Shown: positions 10,601 through 18,540, numbered from the stretch's first letter. The stretch: 64,000 nucleotides of DNA from Rheinheimera sp. A13L (GCF_000217935.1 NZ_AFHI01000007.1:1-64000), one strand, 5' to 3'. Notes: generated by a model not told the origin, from the sequence alone. Numbers and translations are program-made.

Positions 10601-10864
10601 GATTTTTTTAATGCCATTCAGGCTTCGCAGCGATTCTTCAATCTTGTCGACTATACCCTCTTCCACTTCCTGCGGCGCAGCCCCCGGATAAGCCACCCGG
10701 ATAGTGACTTGTTCCAGCTGAATTTCAGGAAAAGTCTGCTTTTTGATGGTCATTACACTGGCGATACCAGCCAGCAATAAAATAACCATCAATAAATTTG
10801 ATGCCACGCTATTGCGGGCAAACCAGGCTAACCAGCCTTTATGGGTTTGGTCCAGCTGCTGCAT
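7676..10864 (-). CDS. RND efflux transporter, inner-membrane permease
   Basis: This 1062-residue proton-driven pump of the AcrB/HAE-like superfamily expels substrates together with a periplasmic adaptor and an outer-membrane channel. It shows the RND architecture: a first membrane helix at about 23-41, a large periplasmic loop with YPGAAPQEVEE, helices 2-6 at about 335-485, a second periplasmic loop, and helices at about 870-1035. The proton-relay pair Asp406-Asp407 is present in LGILVDDAI. Its start overlaps the adaptor stop by one base (TGATG), implying translational coupling. No outer-membrane factor is adjacent, so a TolC encoded elsewhere is probably shared. Substrates are unknown. Confidence 0.93.
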   Translation of the reverse strand: MQQLDQTHKGWLAWFARNSVASNLLMVILLLAGIASVMTIKKQTFPEIQLEQVTIRVAYPGAAPQEVEEGIVDKIEESLRSLNGIKKIRSNAVEGLATVQVEIQSGYDIQTLMNEIKMQVDSISSFPEQTERPVVYNTKFQSNVLWLSVYGDTDQRGLKEFAKDVRDELKKLPGVSKVEVVGALDYEVSIEVSEHKLREFGLTFDQMVAAVRGSSVDLPGGSIKADNGNILLRAKGQAYRQQDFADIVLINRADGTRLLLGDIAQVKDGFVEMESYSTFNGKPSVSIKVDAVGEDNTLKIAAVVKNYVEKKKADLPDSMEIDYWGDSSYYLQGRLDLMTDNMLIGALLVLISLTLFLEFRVAFWVMVGIPVCFLGTIALMPLEMFNVSINMISLFGFILVLGILVDDAIIIGESAYTEIEKYGKSAETVIRGAQRVAMPATFGVMTTIAAFIPMLMVGGPQGPIWESIAWVVILCLVFSMVESKLILPAHLIAMDDKPWDQQRKGLFYGMGRACSNGLKFVRLKVSGATDRFVYGRYKRAIECCIEYRYITATSFFAMLLLTIGLVAGGHVRWVFLPDIPSDFINANLTMMEGSSGKATVQAMQQLESALVKTNEQIIASGEEGLVKHRLTFTQSDTSGRFVIELAKSEGRNIDANEFVRLWREQIPEIAGVKTLQIFSSTSGGGGGDISFQLKSKELEQLRLATEELKAAMLEYQGVFDIEDSISGGNDEIVLKIKPQAEALGINLSDLATQVRQGFYGAEAQRIQRDGEEVKVMVRYPKEERRSVGNLENMKIRTASGAEVPFSQVAEYKAQPSYSAINRVDGERSVTISASVDKALAEPMKITKELQEKVLPQLAQKYGIETALEGASLEEADAMVDLAMGFLLALFVIYALLAIPLKSYTQPLIIMSVIPFGLIGAILGHMLLGLSVSIMSLFGLIALAGVVVNDSLVMVDFVNQSRREGMPLKEAVVGAGTRRFRPIMLTSVTTFLGLAPIVLEKSLQAQIVVPMAVSLAYGILFATVITLLLIPSLYVILDDFLGLFRSKSSEETTYPTDELPLQK

Positions 10865-12084
10865 CAGGGTTTTACTCCTGATTCAGTGGCGGCTATCGCT
10901 GTTTTTTCCTTTTCGGCGTCATCCACGACAGGATCAGCGGATGTACGCAGCGCCATACCTTCCAGCGGGTTCGCTATAGCAGTTAATACCAGTTGCTCGC
11001 CTGAGTCTAAACCTGCACTGACATAGGCATATTCTTCGTCCATCCGCTGCACTGTAACAGTACGGATGTGTAGCTTATTATCCTTGCCAATAGTCAGTAC
11101 TTTTTGATCAGGTTTTAACAGATGCCGCTCAACCAGCACCAGATTTTCACCATTTTTGCCATCGATGCGGGCTTTGACAAAACGACCAAAACGCAGTGGG
11201 TTCAGGCCGCCGGCTTTTAAGCGATAGGGGTCTTTAATTTGTGCCACAGCGTAGATCACCCTGTTTTGATCATCCAGCATGCCTTCGGTGCGCACCAGAC
11301 TGGCATTCCAGTTCAGTTGCTGACCTGCCACTTCTGCAGATAGCAGCACTTCAGGTTGTTGCTGCTCAGATGGCGTTAAACCAGGCATATTTAAATAACC
11401 CACATCGTTATCCGATAAAGGCAAGCGTACTTCAGCAACCTCTGTGCCATAGATAGTGCCAAGGTCAAAACCACGACTGATAAACTGTCCAATATTGGCG
11501 TTTTTGGCTTTGACTATGCCATCGTAAGGCGCCCGGATCTCAGTACGGATCAGGTTACGACGGGCGTTTTCAAGTTCAGCTTCGGCTGAGCGAACATTGG
11601 CTAATTCCTGTGCCAGCTGTGGACGGCGTAAACCTAATTCAGGTGCTTTACCTGCACTGAATTCACTCCACTCTTTAGCCGCCACTTTACCCCTGGCTTT
11701 TTCTTCTTCTAACAAAGCCTGAGCGCGAGCCAGACTGGCTTCGGCCAATTTGACCGCCGTTAAATAGTCAAATTGCTCAACCTGAATAAGCAAGTCTCCA
11801 GCGCGAAAAAAACCACCTTCAACAAAGTTATCAGCAACCTTGACTATCACACCATTGACTTCAGAGGTCAGGTTGGTAATCACTTTAGGTTGCACCGAAC
11901 CTTGTGACCACACCTGATACGTCAGGTTTTGTCGATTGACAGCTTTAGCCTCGACGAATAAATCTTTGCGTGGCTCCTTTTTTTGTTCCGGAGGCTGTTT
12001 CGACGCTATAAATGCAATAGCGCCCACCACAGCGGCCACCACAATCAATACAGGAACCCCTGCTTTTACCCACTTGCCTGCCAT
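10864..12084 (-). CDS. RND pump periplasmic adaptor (HlyD/AcrA family)
   Basis: This 406-residue membrane-fusion protein would link the adjacent RND permease to an outer-membrane channel. It has one N-terminal membrane anchor (about 8-27), a lipoyl-like hairpin half (VNGVIVKVADNFV), a coiled-coil region rich in Ala/Glu/Arg (about 100-165), the second lipoyl half (RAPYDGIVKAKNANIGQFI) and beta-barrel/proximal domains. The frame is open to 12270. The ATG at 12084 is chosen because AAAGGA precedes it and the anchor then sits at the N-terminus. It is the first gene of a two-gene operon with the permease. Confidence 0.9.
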   Translation of the reverse strand: MAGKWVKAGVPVLIVVAAVVGAIAFIASKQPPEQKKEPRKDLFVEAKAVNRQNLTYQVWSQGSVQPKVITNLTSEVNGVIVKVADNFVEGGFFRAGDLLIQVEQFDYLTAVKLAEASLARAQALLEEEKARGKVAAKEWSEFSAGKAPELGLRRPQLAQELANVRSAEAELENARRNLIRTEIRAPYDGIVKAKNANIGQFISRGFDLGTIYGTEVAEVRLPLSDNDVGYLNMPGLTPSEQQQPEVLLSAEVAGQQLNWNASLVRTEGMLDDQNRVIYAVAQIKDPYRLKAGGLNPLRFGRFVKARIDGKNGENLVLVERHLLKPDQKVLTIGKDNKLHIRTVTVQRMDEEYAYVSAGLDSGEQLVLTAIANPLEGMALRTSADPVVDDAEKEKTAIAATESGVKP

Positions 12085-12114
12085 TTTTAGTCCTTTGGTC
12101 ACAAATTGATCTGA

Positions 12115-12148
12115 CACTATCTTACAGCTCAGTAGGCTGTAACAGTAT
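12115..12148. promoter_or_regulatory. Inverted repeat upstream of the efflux operon, possible operator
   Basis: ttacagc (12122-12128) and gctgtaa (12136-12142) form a 7-bp inverted repeat. Partial symmetry extends outward (actat.. / ..cagtat). It lies about 40 bp upstream of the adaptor start, where a TetR-type efflux repressor would bind. No regulator gene is adjacent, so the role is inference. The rest of the 423-bp gap (12085-12507) shows no other clear feature. Confidence 0.35.
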
Positions 12149-12507
12149 CTGCAGTTGTTAGCTTTTTTATCCGAAATGTGTCGAATAGAAAGACGGACCA
12201 CTGTTGTTTTTTCTTCAGCCAGATGCAAAAGCCTTAACACACAGGCTTTGCAGCAGATCCAATCTTCCATAGTATGTACTCTTCTTCAGGAATACTGTGA
12301 AGTTCCGACATATTTAGTTACAACTTCAGTCGTTTAATAGCGAATTCATCTATCTACATTCCAGAAAGTTATTTTGGGGACCGCTTTGGCTTGGTTATGG
12401 TGAAGAGGACCAGAATCGGGTTGTTTTTTAGACACTTTATTGTCATCACACAGCGATACACTGTAGTTTTGTGCCAATTGCCGGGTTAATTGAAGAAGGA
12501 CGCAGCT

Positions 12508-12816
12508 ATGAGTATTAGTAAACAGTATTTAAAAACCAAACCAGTATGCAAAGTCACTTTCACTTTTGCAGGTCATCAGTACCCACAAGCTCAAAGTGTA
12601 GCTTTAGCGGGAGATTTTAATAACTGGGATCCACAGGCCGTTTTGATGAAAAAAACCAAAAGCGGCGACTTTACCGCCAGCTTAAATCTGGATAAAGAAA
12701 AGCAGTATCAGTTCAGATATGTAGTAGATGGCGCAACCTGGCTGAATGACGATGAAGCCGATGCTTATGTACCGACTCAGGTCAGCTACGATCAGAACTC
12801 AGTGGTTCAGCTGTAA
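12508..12816 (+). CDS. Stand-alone CBM48/AMPK-type glycogen-binding domain protein
   Basis: This 102-residue protein consists only of the early-set carbohydrate-binding module found at the N-terminus of isoamylases and branching enzymes and in AMPK beta subunits. Visible signatures are VALAGDFNNWDP, the LNLDKEKQYQFRYVVDGATW strand-turn-strand and a C-terminal YDQNSVVQL. No catalytic domain or signal peptide is present. The ATG at 12508 follows GAAGGA by seven bases; a TTG at 12490 opens the frame but lacks support. No glycogen gene is nearby. A role in binding glycogen or another alpha-glucan is a family-based guess. Confidence 0.85.
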   Translation: MSISKQYLKTKPVCKVTFTFAGHQYPQAQSVALAGDFNNWDPQAVLMKKTKSGDFTASLNLDKEKQYQFRYVVDGATWLNDDEADAYVPTQVSYDQNSVVQL

Positions 12817-12826
12817 ACTGATTTAT

Positions 12827-12862
12827 AGGACAGTTACAAAGTTTAGACTTTGTGACTGTCCT
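12827..12862. terminator. Long hairpin between convergent genes
   Basis: A 16-bp stem (12827-12842 with 12847-12862, one G-T wobble) encloses the loop ttag. It follows the CBM48 stop by ten bases. It lacks a strong T run, so it may act as a transcript-end stabiliser or a weak terminator. Confidence 0.5.
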
Positions 12863-12868
12863 GAATTT

Positions 12869-12895
12869 AAGGTTCAGAGCCAAGGCTCTGACCTT
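12869..12895. repeat. REP-like hairpin with cagagcc/ggctctg arms
   Basis: The arms aaggttcagagcc (12869-12881) and ggctctgacctt (12884-12895) form a hairpin four bases from the KAS III stop. A sister hairpin with the same TCAGAGC/GCTCTGA core lies at 23878-23901, again at a gene end. Confidence 0.5.
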
Positions 12896-12898
12896 ATG

Positions 12899-14017
12899 TT
12901 AACGTTTTTCCAGTACCAGACAACCTACTGAGTAGCCTGCACCAAAGGAGCATAAAATGGCTTTTTCGCCGGATTGAATGCCTTCTTTGTTTTTATGAAA
13001 CGCGATCACAGAACCTGCTGAGGCTGTATTAGCGTAAGTATCCAACACCAGCGGCGCTTCTTCTGGCAAAGGGTCACGGCCTAAGATCTTTTTCGCGGCA
13101 AACAGGTTCATATTGATATTGGCCTGGTGTAACCACAAACGTTTTAAATCATCTGGCGCCACAGCTAAACGCTGCATCTCGTTTAAAATGACGTCGGCCA
13201 CTATAGGTAACAACTCTTTAAATACCTTACGGCCTTGCTGTTTAAAAAACGGCGCGTCAGGATCGCTTTCCGGATGGCAATGTTCGGTGTAACCAATATC
13301 ACAGCGAATATTGTTGGAAAACTCAGTTTTTAAACTCATGCCCAAAATACGGTAAGCGTTGTTGGACGTCACAGTCTCTTCAGCTTCGATAATAGTGGCG
13401 GTACAGACATCACCAAAAATAAAATGGCTGTCTCTGTTGGTGTAATTCACCTGAGGGGAGGCAAATTCAGGATTGACCACCAACACCACTTTGGCCATAC
13501 CACCACGAATAGCATTGACTGCATTGCTGATAGCAAAAGTGGCAGATGAACAGGCCACGTTCATATCAAAAGCATAACCCGAGGCACCTAATGCTTGTTG
13601 CAGTTCGATAGATAAGGCTGGATAAGGCCGTTGAATGTTAGAGGCAGCACAAATAATCAGATCGATATCAGCCGCAGTTTTGCCCGCTTGCGCCATGGCT
13701 TCCTGGGCTGCAACTATGGCCATTTCGACCATTTCAGGGTGTTCGTCTTCGCCACGTTTCGGAAACACAGGCATCATCACGGCCGGGTCTAAAATACCTT
13801 CTTTGTGCAATACATGGCGGGATTTAATACCAGAGGCTTTTTCTATAAACTCGCAGCTGGAATACTCCAAAGCGGCCAATTCACCGGCTTCAATATCAGC
13901 CGCATATTGCTCATTAAATAAATCGACATACTGATTAAAACTGGCGACTAACTCTTCGTTAGTCACAGTTTCGGTTGGAGTAAACAGGCCTGAGCCACTG
14001 ATCAGCACATTTTTCAT
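12899..14017 (-). CDS. Beta-ketoacyl-ACP synthase III family protein
   Basis: This 372-residue thiolase-fold condensing enzyme would use an acyl-CoA or acyl-ACP primer with malonyl-ACP. The catalytic triad of the KAS III family is present: Cys156 in NVACSSATF, His297 in WLHQANIN and Asn330 in YANTASAG. It is longer than housekeeping FabH (about 317 residues) and has an expanded N-terminus (about 25-75). It therefore resembles the FabH-like paralogues that feed medium-chain acyl-CoA into fatty-acid synthesis in pseudomonads more than FabH itself. It is monocistronic, and neither acpP nor fabD is adjacent. The substrate is not determinable here. Confidence 0.85.
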   Translation of the reverse strand: MKNVLISGSGLFTPTETVTNEELVASFNQYVDLFNEQYAADIEAGELAALEYSSCEFIEKASGIKSRHVLHKEGILDPAVMMPVFPKRGEDEHPEMVEMAIVAAQEAMAQAGKTAADIDLIICAASNIQRPYPALSIELQQALGASGYAFDMNVACSSATFAISNAVNAIRGGMAKVVLVVNPEFASPQVNYTNRDSHFIFGDVCTATIIEAEETVTSNNAYRILGMSLKTEFSNNIRCDIGYTEHCHPESDPDAPFFKQQGRKVFKELLPIVADVILNEMQRLAVAPDDLKRLWLHQANINMNLFAAKKILGRDPLPEEAPLVLDTYANTASAGSVIAFHKNKEGIQSGEKAILCSFGAGYSVGCLVLEKR

Positions 14018-14111
14018 TCAGAATAACCTTGTCATAAGTGCAACTTCTTTTAACGAGTTGCTGAATTGGTCGCTATTCTAGCCTAATTTCGCTGAAATCA
14101 GCCACTACGAA

Positions 14112-14293
14112 TATACCCAAACTAATTGGAGTTCCAGACAGGCGACTAGCGAATGAGCCCCAGGAGCATAGTAGTCCTATGTGCAATTGGATGGAAGCTA
14201 GAGTCAGCAAGCCATACCAAGCGGATAGTCCCCAAATAACTGGGGCGAGGACGCGCAGTCAACAACGCTGCGGCTTCAAGTAGGAAGGGTATA
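14112..14293 (+). repeat. Dispersed palindromic intergenic element, copy B (long-loop variant)
   Basis: The element begins TATACCCAAACTAATTGGAG and ends CTTCAAGTAGGAAGGGTATA, so its ends are inverted (TATACCC/GGGTATA). Inside are CCCCAGGAGCATAG and GGGGCGAGG..CGCAGTCAACAACGCTGC. About 55 bp are inserted at the loop after CCTATGTG, the same site where copy A is expanded but with different sequence. It overlaps the 3' end of the RDD gene. Confidence 0.85.
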
Positions 14294-15310
14294 TAGCACT
14301 ACAGTGCTGGCGACTTTGTCTTGTATAGCCTGACGGTTTGGATCCCAGAGTATCTGCGCGAAACCAACCAGACCTGTCGCAAGACCAGCACCATAACCGC
14401 CCTGTCTGCTAAAGGAAGCCCAAAGGCTTAATGGCTGGTTATCCAATTGCACAACCCGAATACGGGTCAGCCGCTTGCCTATGGTCTGGCCATTATTCCA
14501 ACTGGTGTAAAAGGTAAAATAAGCCATAGCCCAACCAAAACCTAAACCAAAGTCGGCCAGTATACCCTTCACCCATTTGATTAGGCTGTAATCAGAGTTT
14601 TTCAGTTTATCCAGCACTGAATAAGACTCTTCCTTCGCTGGCTTTGTAACAGGCGCAGTCGTCACTTGCTCTGCAACCACTTGTGGTTCAGCCACGTATT
14701 TATCCAGCAAGGCTCGTTTTTCAGCGCCTTTAAGTTCTGTGATATCCAACACACCATCGAGCAAATCGCGCTGATGTTCAGTGGTAACACCTGACTCCTG
14801 TAACTCAAGCGCCAGCGATTTTATTTTGTCTTCAACACAAACTTCATCACAAGCTTTGGCGGACAACTCTATCGACACTTTGGCCAGTTCAGCACCTGCA
14901 TGCGGAGTTAAGTTCAAATCAGCGGATGAGGTTGTCTCTTTTTCCTGCAAAAGCTGTGGTGCCCAGTTCAGCGTAAGCAGCATACACAAGGTCGCCAGTA
15001 CCATCAGCAGCAGATGATTTGTCTTTTTCGCTTTGTATCTGTTCCAACAGAGATACAGCATAGTGGGTAACACAAAAATCAGGCTGGCAGACGCGAGGCC
15101 ACTGATAATAACCCCATCTATGCCTATAGCCAGACCACGGCGCAGAGGTTTAGCCAAAGGCTGACCTATCAATTCATCCGACACCACAAAAGCATGAGGT
15201 GTGACTATTTCCCGTACTTCTTTTTTGGTTAACTGGTGGCCGGTTTCGTCGACAAAGGTGTCAGGCGCTACTTCTCTTAGGTCCTGATGTTCTGGCTGTT
15301 CCTGCTGCAT
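14276..15310 (-). CDS. RDD family membrane protein
   Basis: This 344-residue integral membrane protein carries a split RDD domain. The first part (RRGLAIGIDGVIISGLA, about 57-75) leads into two helices. A hydrophilic alpha-rich insert follows (about 120-240), and the second half carries GQTIGKRLTRIRVV and RQAIQDKVASTVVLY. RDD proteins often accompany MoxR ATPase/VWA genes, and here it follows them on the same strand (70-bp gap), so it is probably the last gene of that operon. The final five codons (YTLPT) and the stop lie inside repeat copy B, so the native C-terminus was probably replaced. Function is unknown. Confidence 0.82.
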   Translation of the reverse strand: MQQEQPEHQDLREVAPDTFVDETGHQLTKKEVREIVTPHAFVVSDELIGQPLAKPLRRGLAIGIDGVIISGLASASLIFVLPTMLYLCWNRYKAKKTNHLLLMVLATLCMLLTLNWAPQLLQEKETTSSADLNLTPHAGAELAKVSIELSAKACDEVCVEDKIKSLALELQESGVTTEHQRDLLDGVLDITELKGAEKRALLDKYVAEPQVVAEQVTTAPVTKPAKEESYSVLDKLKNSDYSLIKWVKGILADFGLGFGWAMAYFTFYTSWNNGQTIGKRLTRIRVVQLDNQPLSLWASFSRQGGYGAGLATGLVGFAQILWDPNRQAIQDKVASTVVLYTLPT

Positions 15311-15380
15311 TAAAAGTCCTGTAAATGCTTGATTAATAAGCTTGATTGATAAATCACTTTAATCAGTTCACAGCACCTTT

Positions 15381-16559
15381 TCAATGCCGCTTTGATAAAT
15401 TCCGGATAGCACCACTTAAACCGTCCAGCGTCATGCCATACATCTGGTTTTGCATCAGCTTTTGCATAATGGCAATGGAATGATAATGACCCCACCAGGC
15501 TTGAGGTTGGGGGTTGAGCCAGACCGCATTGGAAAAATGCGCCAACAGGCGTTTTAGCCAGACTTCTCCGGATTCGGGGTTAAAGTGCTCCACACTGCCG
15601 CCCGGATAAGTAATTTCATAAGGCCCCATAGTGGCGTCGCCAACAAAAATCACTTTGTAGTCACTGTGATACGTCTGCAAAAGCTGAGTTATAGAGACGG
15701 CATCAGCGGCACGCCTTTGATGAGTGCGCCATACCTGCTCGTAAGGGCAGTTATGAAAATAGAAAAACTCCAGATGTTTAAATTCAGTGCGGGCTGCAGC
15801 AAACAGCTGCTCGCACTCATGAATGTAATCATCCATGGAACCACCTATATCAAAAAACATCAGCACTTTAACCGCATTGTGCCGCTCTGGTTGAAACTGC
15901 AAATCCAGCCAGCCCGCTTGCTGAGCAGTGGCTTTTATAGTGCCGTTTAAATCCAGCTCTGTGGCTTGTCCGGTGCGGGCAAAACGACGTAGCTGGCGAA
16001 GCGCCAATTGCATAGCTCTGTGATTTAACTCTGCATTTTGATCAAAGTCTTTAAAATCACGTTTGTCCCATACTTTGACCGCTCGGCGCTGCCCACTGCC
16101 CTGCTGCCCAACTCTTATGCCTTCAGGGTGAAAACCATAAGCACCAAAAGGCGATGAGCCGCCCGTGCCTATCCATTTATTACCACCGGCGTGTTTTTCC
16201 TGTTGTTCTTTTAAACGCTGTTTAAATTGCTCCAGCAACTGCTCAAGCCCGCCTAAAGAAGCCAGTTTAGCTTTATCTTCCTCCGACAACTGACGAATAA
16301 GTCCTGGCAGCAGCCAGTGATCCGGAATAAGCGCAGCTAAATCCAGACTCTCGACCCCTTCAAAGTATTCTGCAAAAGCCCTGTCAAATTTGTCGTACTG
16401 GCTTTCATCTTTGACCAGACACAAACGGGCCAGCAGATAAAAATCATCTGTACTTGCAAAAATAAGTTGCTGCTGCAGCGCCTTAAGTAAATCCAGCAGC
16501 TCAGTGATGCTGGATTTCAGGCCGTATTTGCGTAAAGTTAAAAAAAACGAAATCAGCAT
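15381..16559 (-). CDS. VWA domain protein, CoxE-like
   Basis: This 392-residue protein has a C-terminal von Willebrand A-like domain. The metal-binding motif has the variant DIGGSMD form (Asp237 first) typical of CoxE-type proteins paired with MoxR ATPases. The N-terminal two thirds is helical and charged. The frame is open to 16613 through the ATPase gene. I choose the ATG at 16559, two bases downstream of the ATPase stop on the minus strand (TGATATG), because MLISFFLTLRKYGL matches the usual family start. It probably works with the ATPase upstream as a metal-dependent chaperone or cofactor-insertion pair; the client is unknown. Confidence 0.87.
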   Translation of the reverse strand: MLISFFLTLRKYGLKSSITELLDLLKALQQQLIFASTDDFYLLARLCLVKDESQYDKFDRAFAEYFEGVESLDLAALIPDHWLLPGLIRQLSEEDKAKLASLGGLEQLLEQFKQRLKEQQEKHAGGNKWIGTGGSSPFGAYGFHPEGIRVGQQGSGQRRAVKVWDKRDFKDFDQNAELNHRAMQLALRQLRRFARTGQATELDLNGTIKATAQQAGWLDLQFQPERHNAVKVLMFFDIGGSMDDYIHECEQLFAAARTEFKHLEFFYFHNCPYEQVWRTHQRRAADAVSITQLLQTYHSDYKVIFVGDATMGPYEITYPGGSVEHFNPESGEVWLKRLLAHFSNAVWLNPQPQAWWGHYHSIAIMQKLMQNQMYGMTLDGLSGAIRNLSKRH

Positions 16560-16560
16560 A

Positions 16561-17406
16561 TCAACGGCCAGCGCGACGAGCCATAAAGGCCAGTTTTTCC
16601 AGCAAAGCCACATCCTGCTCGTTTTTCAGTAATGCGCCATACAAAGGCATTAAACCGCCCTGATGCTGTTTATCTTGCAGCACAGATGGCGCTATTTGCT
16701 CAGCCAATAACAGTTTTAACCAATCCAGCAATTCAGAAGTCGAAGGTTTTTTCTTTAACGCATCCACTGCACGTAAATCAAAAAATACCTCCAGTGCTGC
16801 TGTCAGTAGATCGGCCTGCAAGGTCGGAAAATGCGCCAGCACTATTTGAGTTAAAGTGTCTTTGTCGGGAAAGCGGATGTAGTGAAAAAAACATCTGCGA
16901 AGAAAAGCGTCTGGTAGCTCTTTTTCGTTGTTTGAGGTAATAACCACTATAGGCCGCTGCTGTGCGCTGATGCGCTCACCTGTTTCGTACACATCAAAAG
17001 ACATGCGATCCAGTTCGTGCAACAAGTCGTTTGGAAACTCGATATCGGCTTTGTCGATTTCGTCGATCAAAAGCACTGGGCGCTTTGCTGCGGTAAAGGC
17101 GGTCCAGAGTTTACCCGGCTTAATGTAGTTACTGATGTTCGCCACCCGCTCGCTGCCCAACTGACCATCCCGCAAGCGTGACACTGCATCGTATTCATAC
17201 AAACCTTGCTGCGCTTTACTGGTGGATTTGATTTGCCAGTTAATCAAATCAGTGCCTAAACTTGCTGCCAGCTCCTCAGCTAAACGGGTTTTGCCCGTAC
17301 CAGGCTCTCCTTTGATCAATAAAGGTTTTTCTAAGGTGACTGCGGCATTCACGGCCAGCGCCAGTTCAGGCGATAAAATATAGTGTTCTGTGCTTTGAAA
17401 AATCAT
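16561..17406 (-). CDS. MoxR-family AAA+ ATPase
   Basis: This 281-residue AAA+ ATPase has Walker A GEPGTGKT (33-40), Walker B VLLIDEID (111-118), sensor 1 region VITSNNEKELPDAF and arginine-finger region RRCFFHYIRFPD. This subgroup is habitually encoded next to a CoxE-like VWA protein, which starts immediately after its stop here. It is the first gene of a likely three-gene operon (ATPase, VWA, RDD). It is distinct from the second MoxR at 55.8 kb, which has the [29 protein letters not shown] signature of the Bat-operon group. Confidence 0.9.
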   Translation of the reverse strand: MIFQSTEHYILSPELALAVNAAVTLEKPLLIKGEPGTGKTRLAEELAASLGTDLINWQIKSTSKAQQGLYEYDAVSRLRDGQLGSERVANISNYIKPGKLWTAFTAAKRPVLLIDEIDKADIEFPNDLLHELDRMSFDVYETGERISAQQRPIVVITSNNEKELPDAFLRRCFFHYIRFPDKDTLTQIVLAHFPTLQADLLTAALEVFFDLRAVDALKKKPSTSELLDWLKLLLAEQIAPSVLQDKQHQGGLMPLYGALLKNEQDVALLEKLAFMARRAGR

Positions 17407-17520
17407 CTGTACTGCTTCATTGTTGTTAGATGGGAATATCTTATATCAAATCTTTTCTTTCGTTTTAACTAAGCCCGAGTATTCTTATAACCATTCATCA
17501 GACCCTGAAGGTTTTTTATT

Positions 17521-18492
17521 ATGTCAAAGATCTACGAAGATAACTCACTGTCTATTGGTAACACTCCTCTGGTGCGCTTGAAGCGCGTCACATCTGGTGC
17601 CAATGTATTTGCCAAAATTGAATCCCGTAACCCAAGCTTCTCTGTGAAATGCCGCTTAGGTGCCGCTTTGATTTGGGATGCTGAGAAAAAAGGTCTGTTA
17701 GGCCCTGGTAAAGAAATTATCGAACCTACTTCTGGTAACACAGGCATAGCTTTAGCTTTTGTTGCGGCAAGCCGTGGTTATGCTTTAACTCTGACCATGC
17801 CCGCGACCATGAGTTTAGAGCGCCGTAAGTTGCTTAAGGCCCTTGGCGCCAATTTAGTGCTGACCGAAGGCGCAAAAGGCATGAAAGGCGCTATTGAAAA
17901 AGCCAAAGAGATTCTGGCATCAGAGCCGGATAAATATGTGTTGCTGCAACAGTTTGAAAATCCGGCCAACCCACAAATCCATTTTGACACTACAGGTCCT
18001 GAGATTTGGAATGACACAGATGGCAACATCGATATCTTCGTGGCTGGTGTAGGTACTGGCGGTACTATTACTGGTGTTAGCCGTTATATTAAGCAAGAAA
18101 AAAAACACCCGCTGATCAGTGTGGCGGTAGAGCCGGTCGATTCACCTGTGATAAGCCAGGCCCGTGCTGGCCAGGAAATTAAACCTGGTCCACATAAAAT
18201 TCAGGGCATAGGCGCTGGTTTTATTCCGGGCAACCTGGATTTATCCATTATTGATGCGGTAGAGACAGTGAGCAACGACGAAGCCATAGCTATGGCACAC
18301 CGTCTGATGAAAGAAGAAGGTATTCTGGCTGGCATTTCTTCAGGTGCAGCCGTAGTTGCCGCCAAGCGCCTGGCTGAGCTGCCAGAAAATGCCGGTAAAA
18401 ACATTGTGGTGATTATTCCAAGCTCAACAGAACGTTATTTATCCAGCGCTTTATTTGCTGACTTTTTTACAGAAAGCGAATTACAAGCTTAA
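17521..18492 (+). CDS. cysK: Cysteine synthase A (O-acetylserine sulfhydrylase)
   Basis: This PLP enzyme makes L-cysteine from O-acetyl-L-serine and sulfide. The 323 residues match the CysK pattern throughout: [13 protein letters not shown] lysine Lys43 in [51 protein letters not shown] and GIQ-type [16 protein letters not shown] stands ten bases before the ATG. A terminator follows, so the gene is probably monocistronic. No CysB-type site was recognised by eye. Confidence 0.96.
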   Translation: MSKIYEDNSLSIGNTPLVRLKRVTSGANVFAKIESRNPSFSVKCRLGAALIWDAEKKGLLGPGKEIIEPTSGNTGIALAFVAASRGYALTLTMPATMSLERRKLLKALGANLVLTEGAKGMKGAIEKAKEILASEPDKYVLLQQFENPANPQIHFDTTGPEIWNDTDGNIDIFVAGVGTGGTITGVSRYIKQEKKHPLISVAVEPVDSPVISQARAGQEIKPGPHKIQGIGAGFIPGNLDLSIIDAVETVSNDEAIAMAHRLMKEEGILAGISSGAAVVAAKRLAELPENAGKNIVVIIPSSTERYLSSALFADFFTESELQA

Positions 18493-18514
18493 TCAATACC
18501 TTAGATTTAAACCG

Positions 18515-18540
18515 AGGCCACTTTTGTGGCCTTTTTCTTT
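18515..18540 (+). terminator. Rho-independent terminator of cysK
   Basis: The stem aggccac (18515-18521)/gtggcct (18526-18532) with a TTTT loop is followed by TTTTCTTT. Confidence 0.88.

Noticed and set aside
12085-12270. 62-residue N-terminal extension of the efflux adaptor
   Set aside because: It lacks a ribosome site and would place the membrane anchor far inside the protein; ATG 12084 has AAAGGA and the normal layout.
15310-15495. Short minus-strand frame between the RDD and VWA genes
   Set aside because: It overlaps the VWA 3' end in another frame, is Cys/His-rich without a domain, and has no ribosome site.
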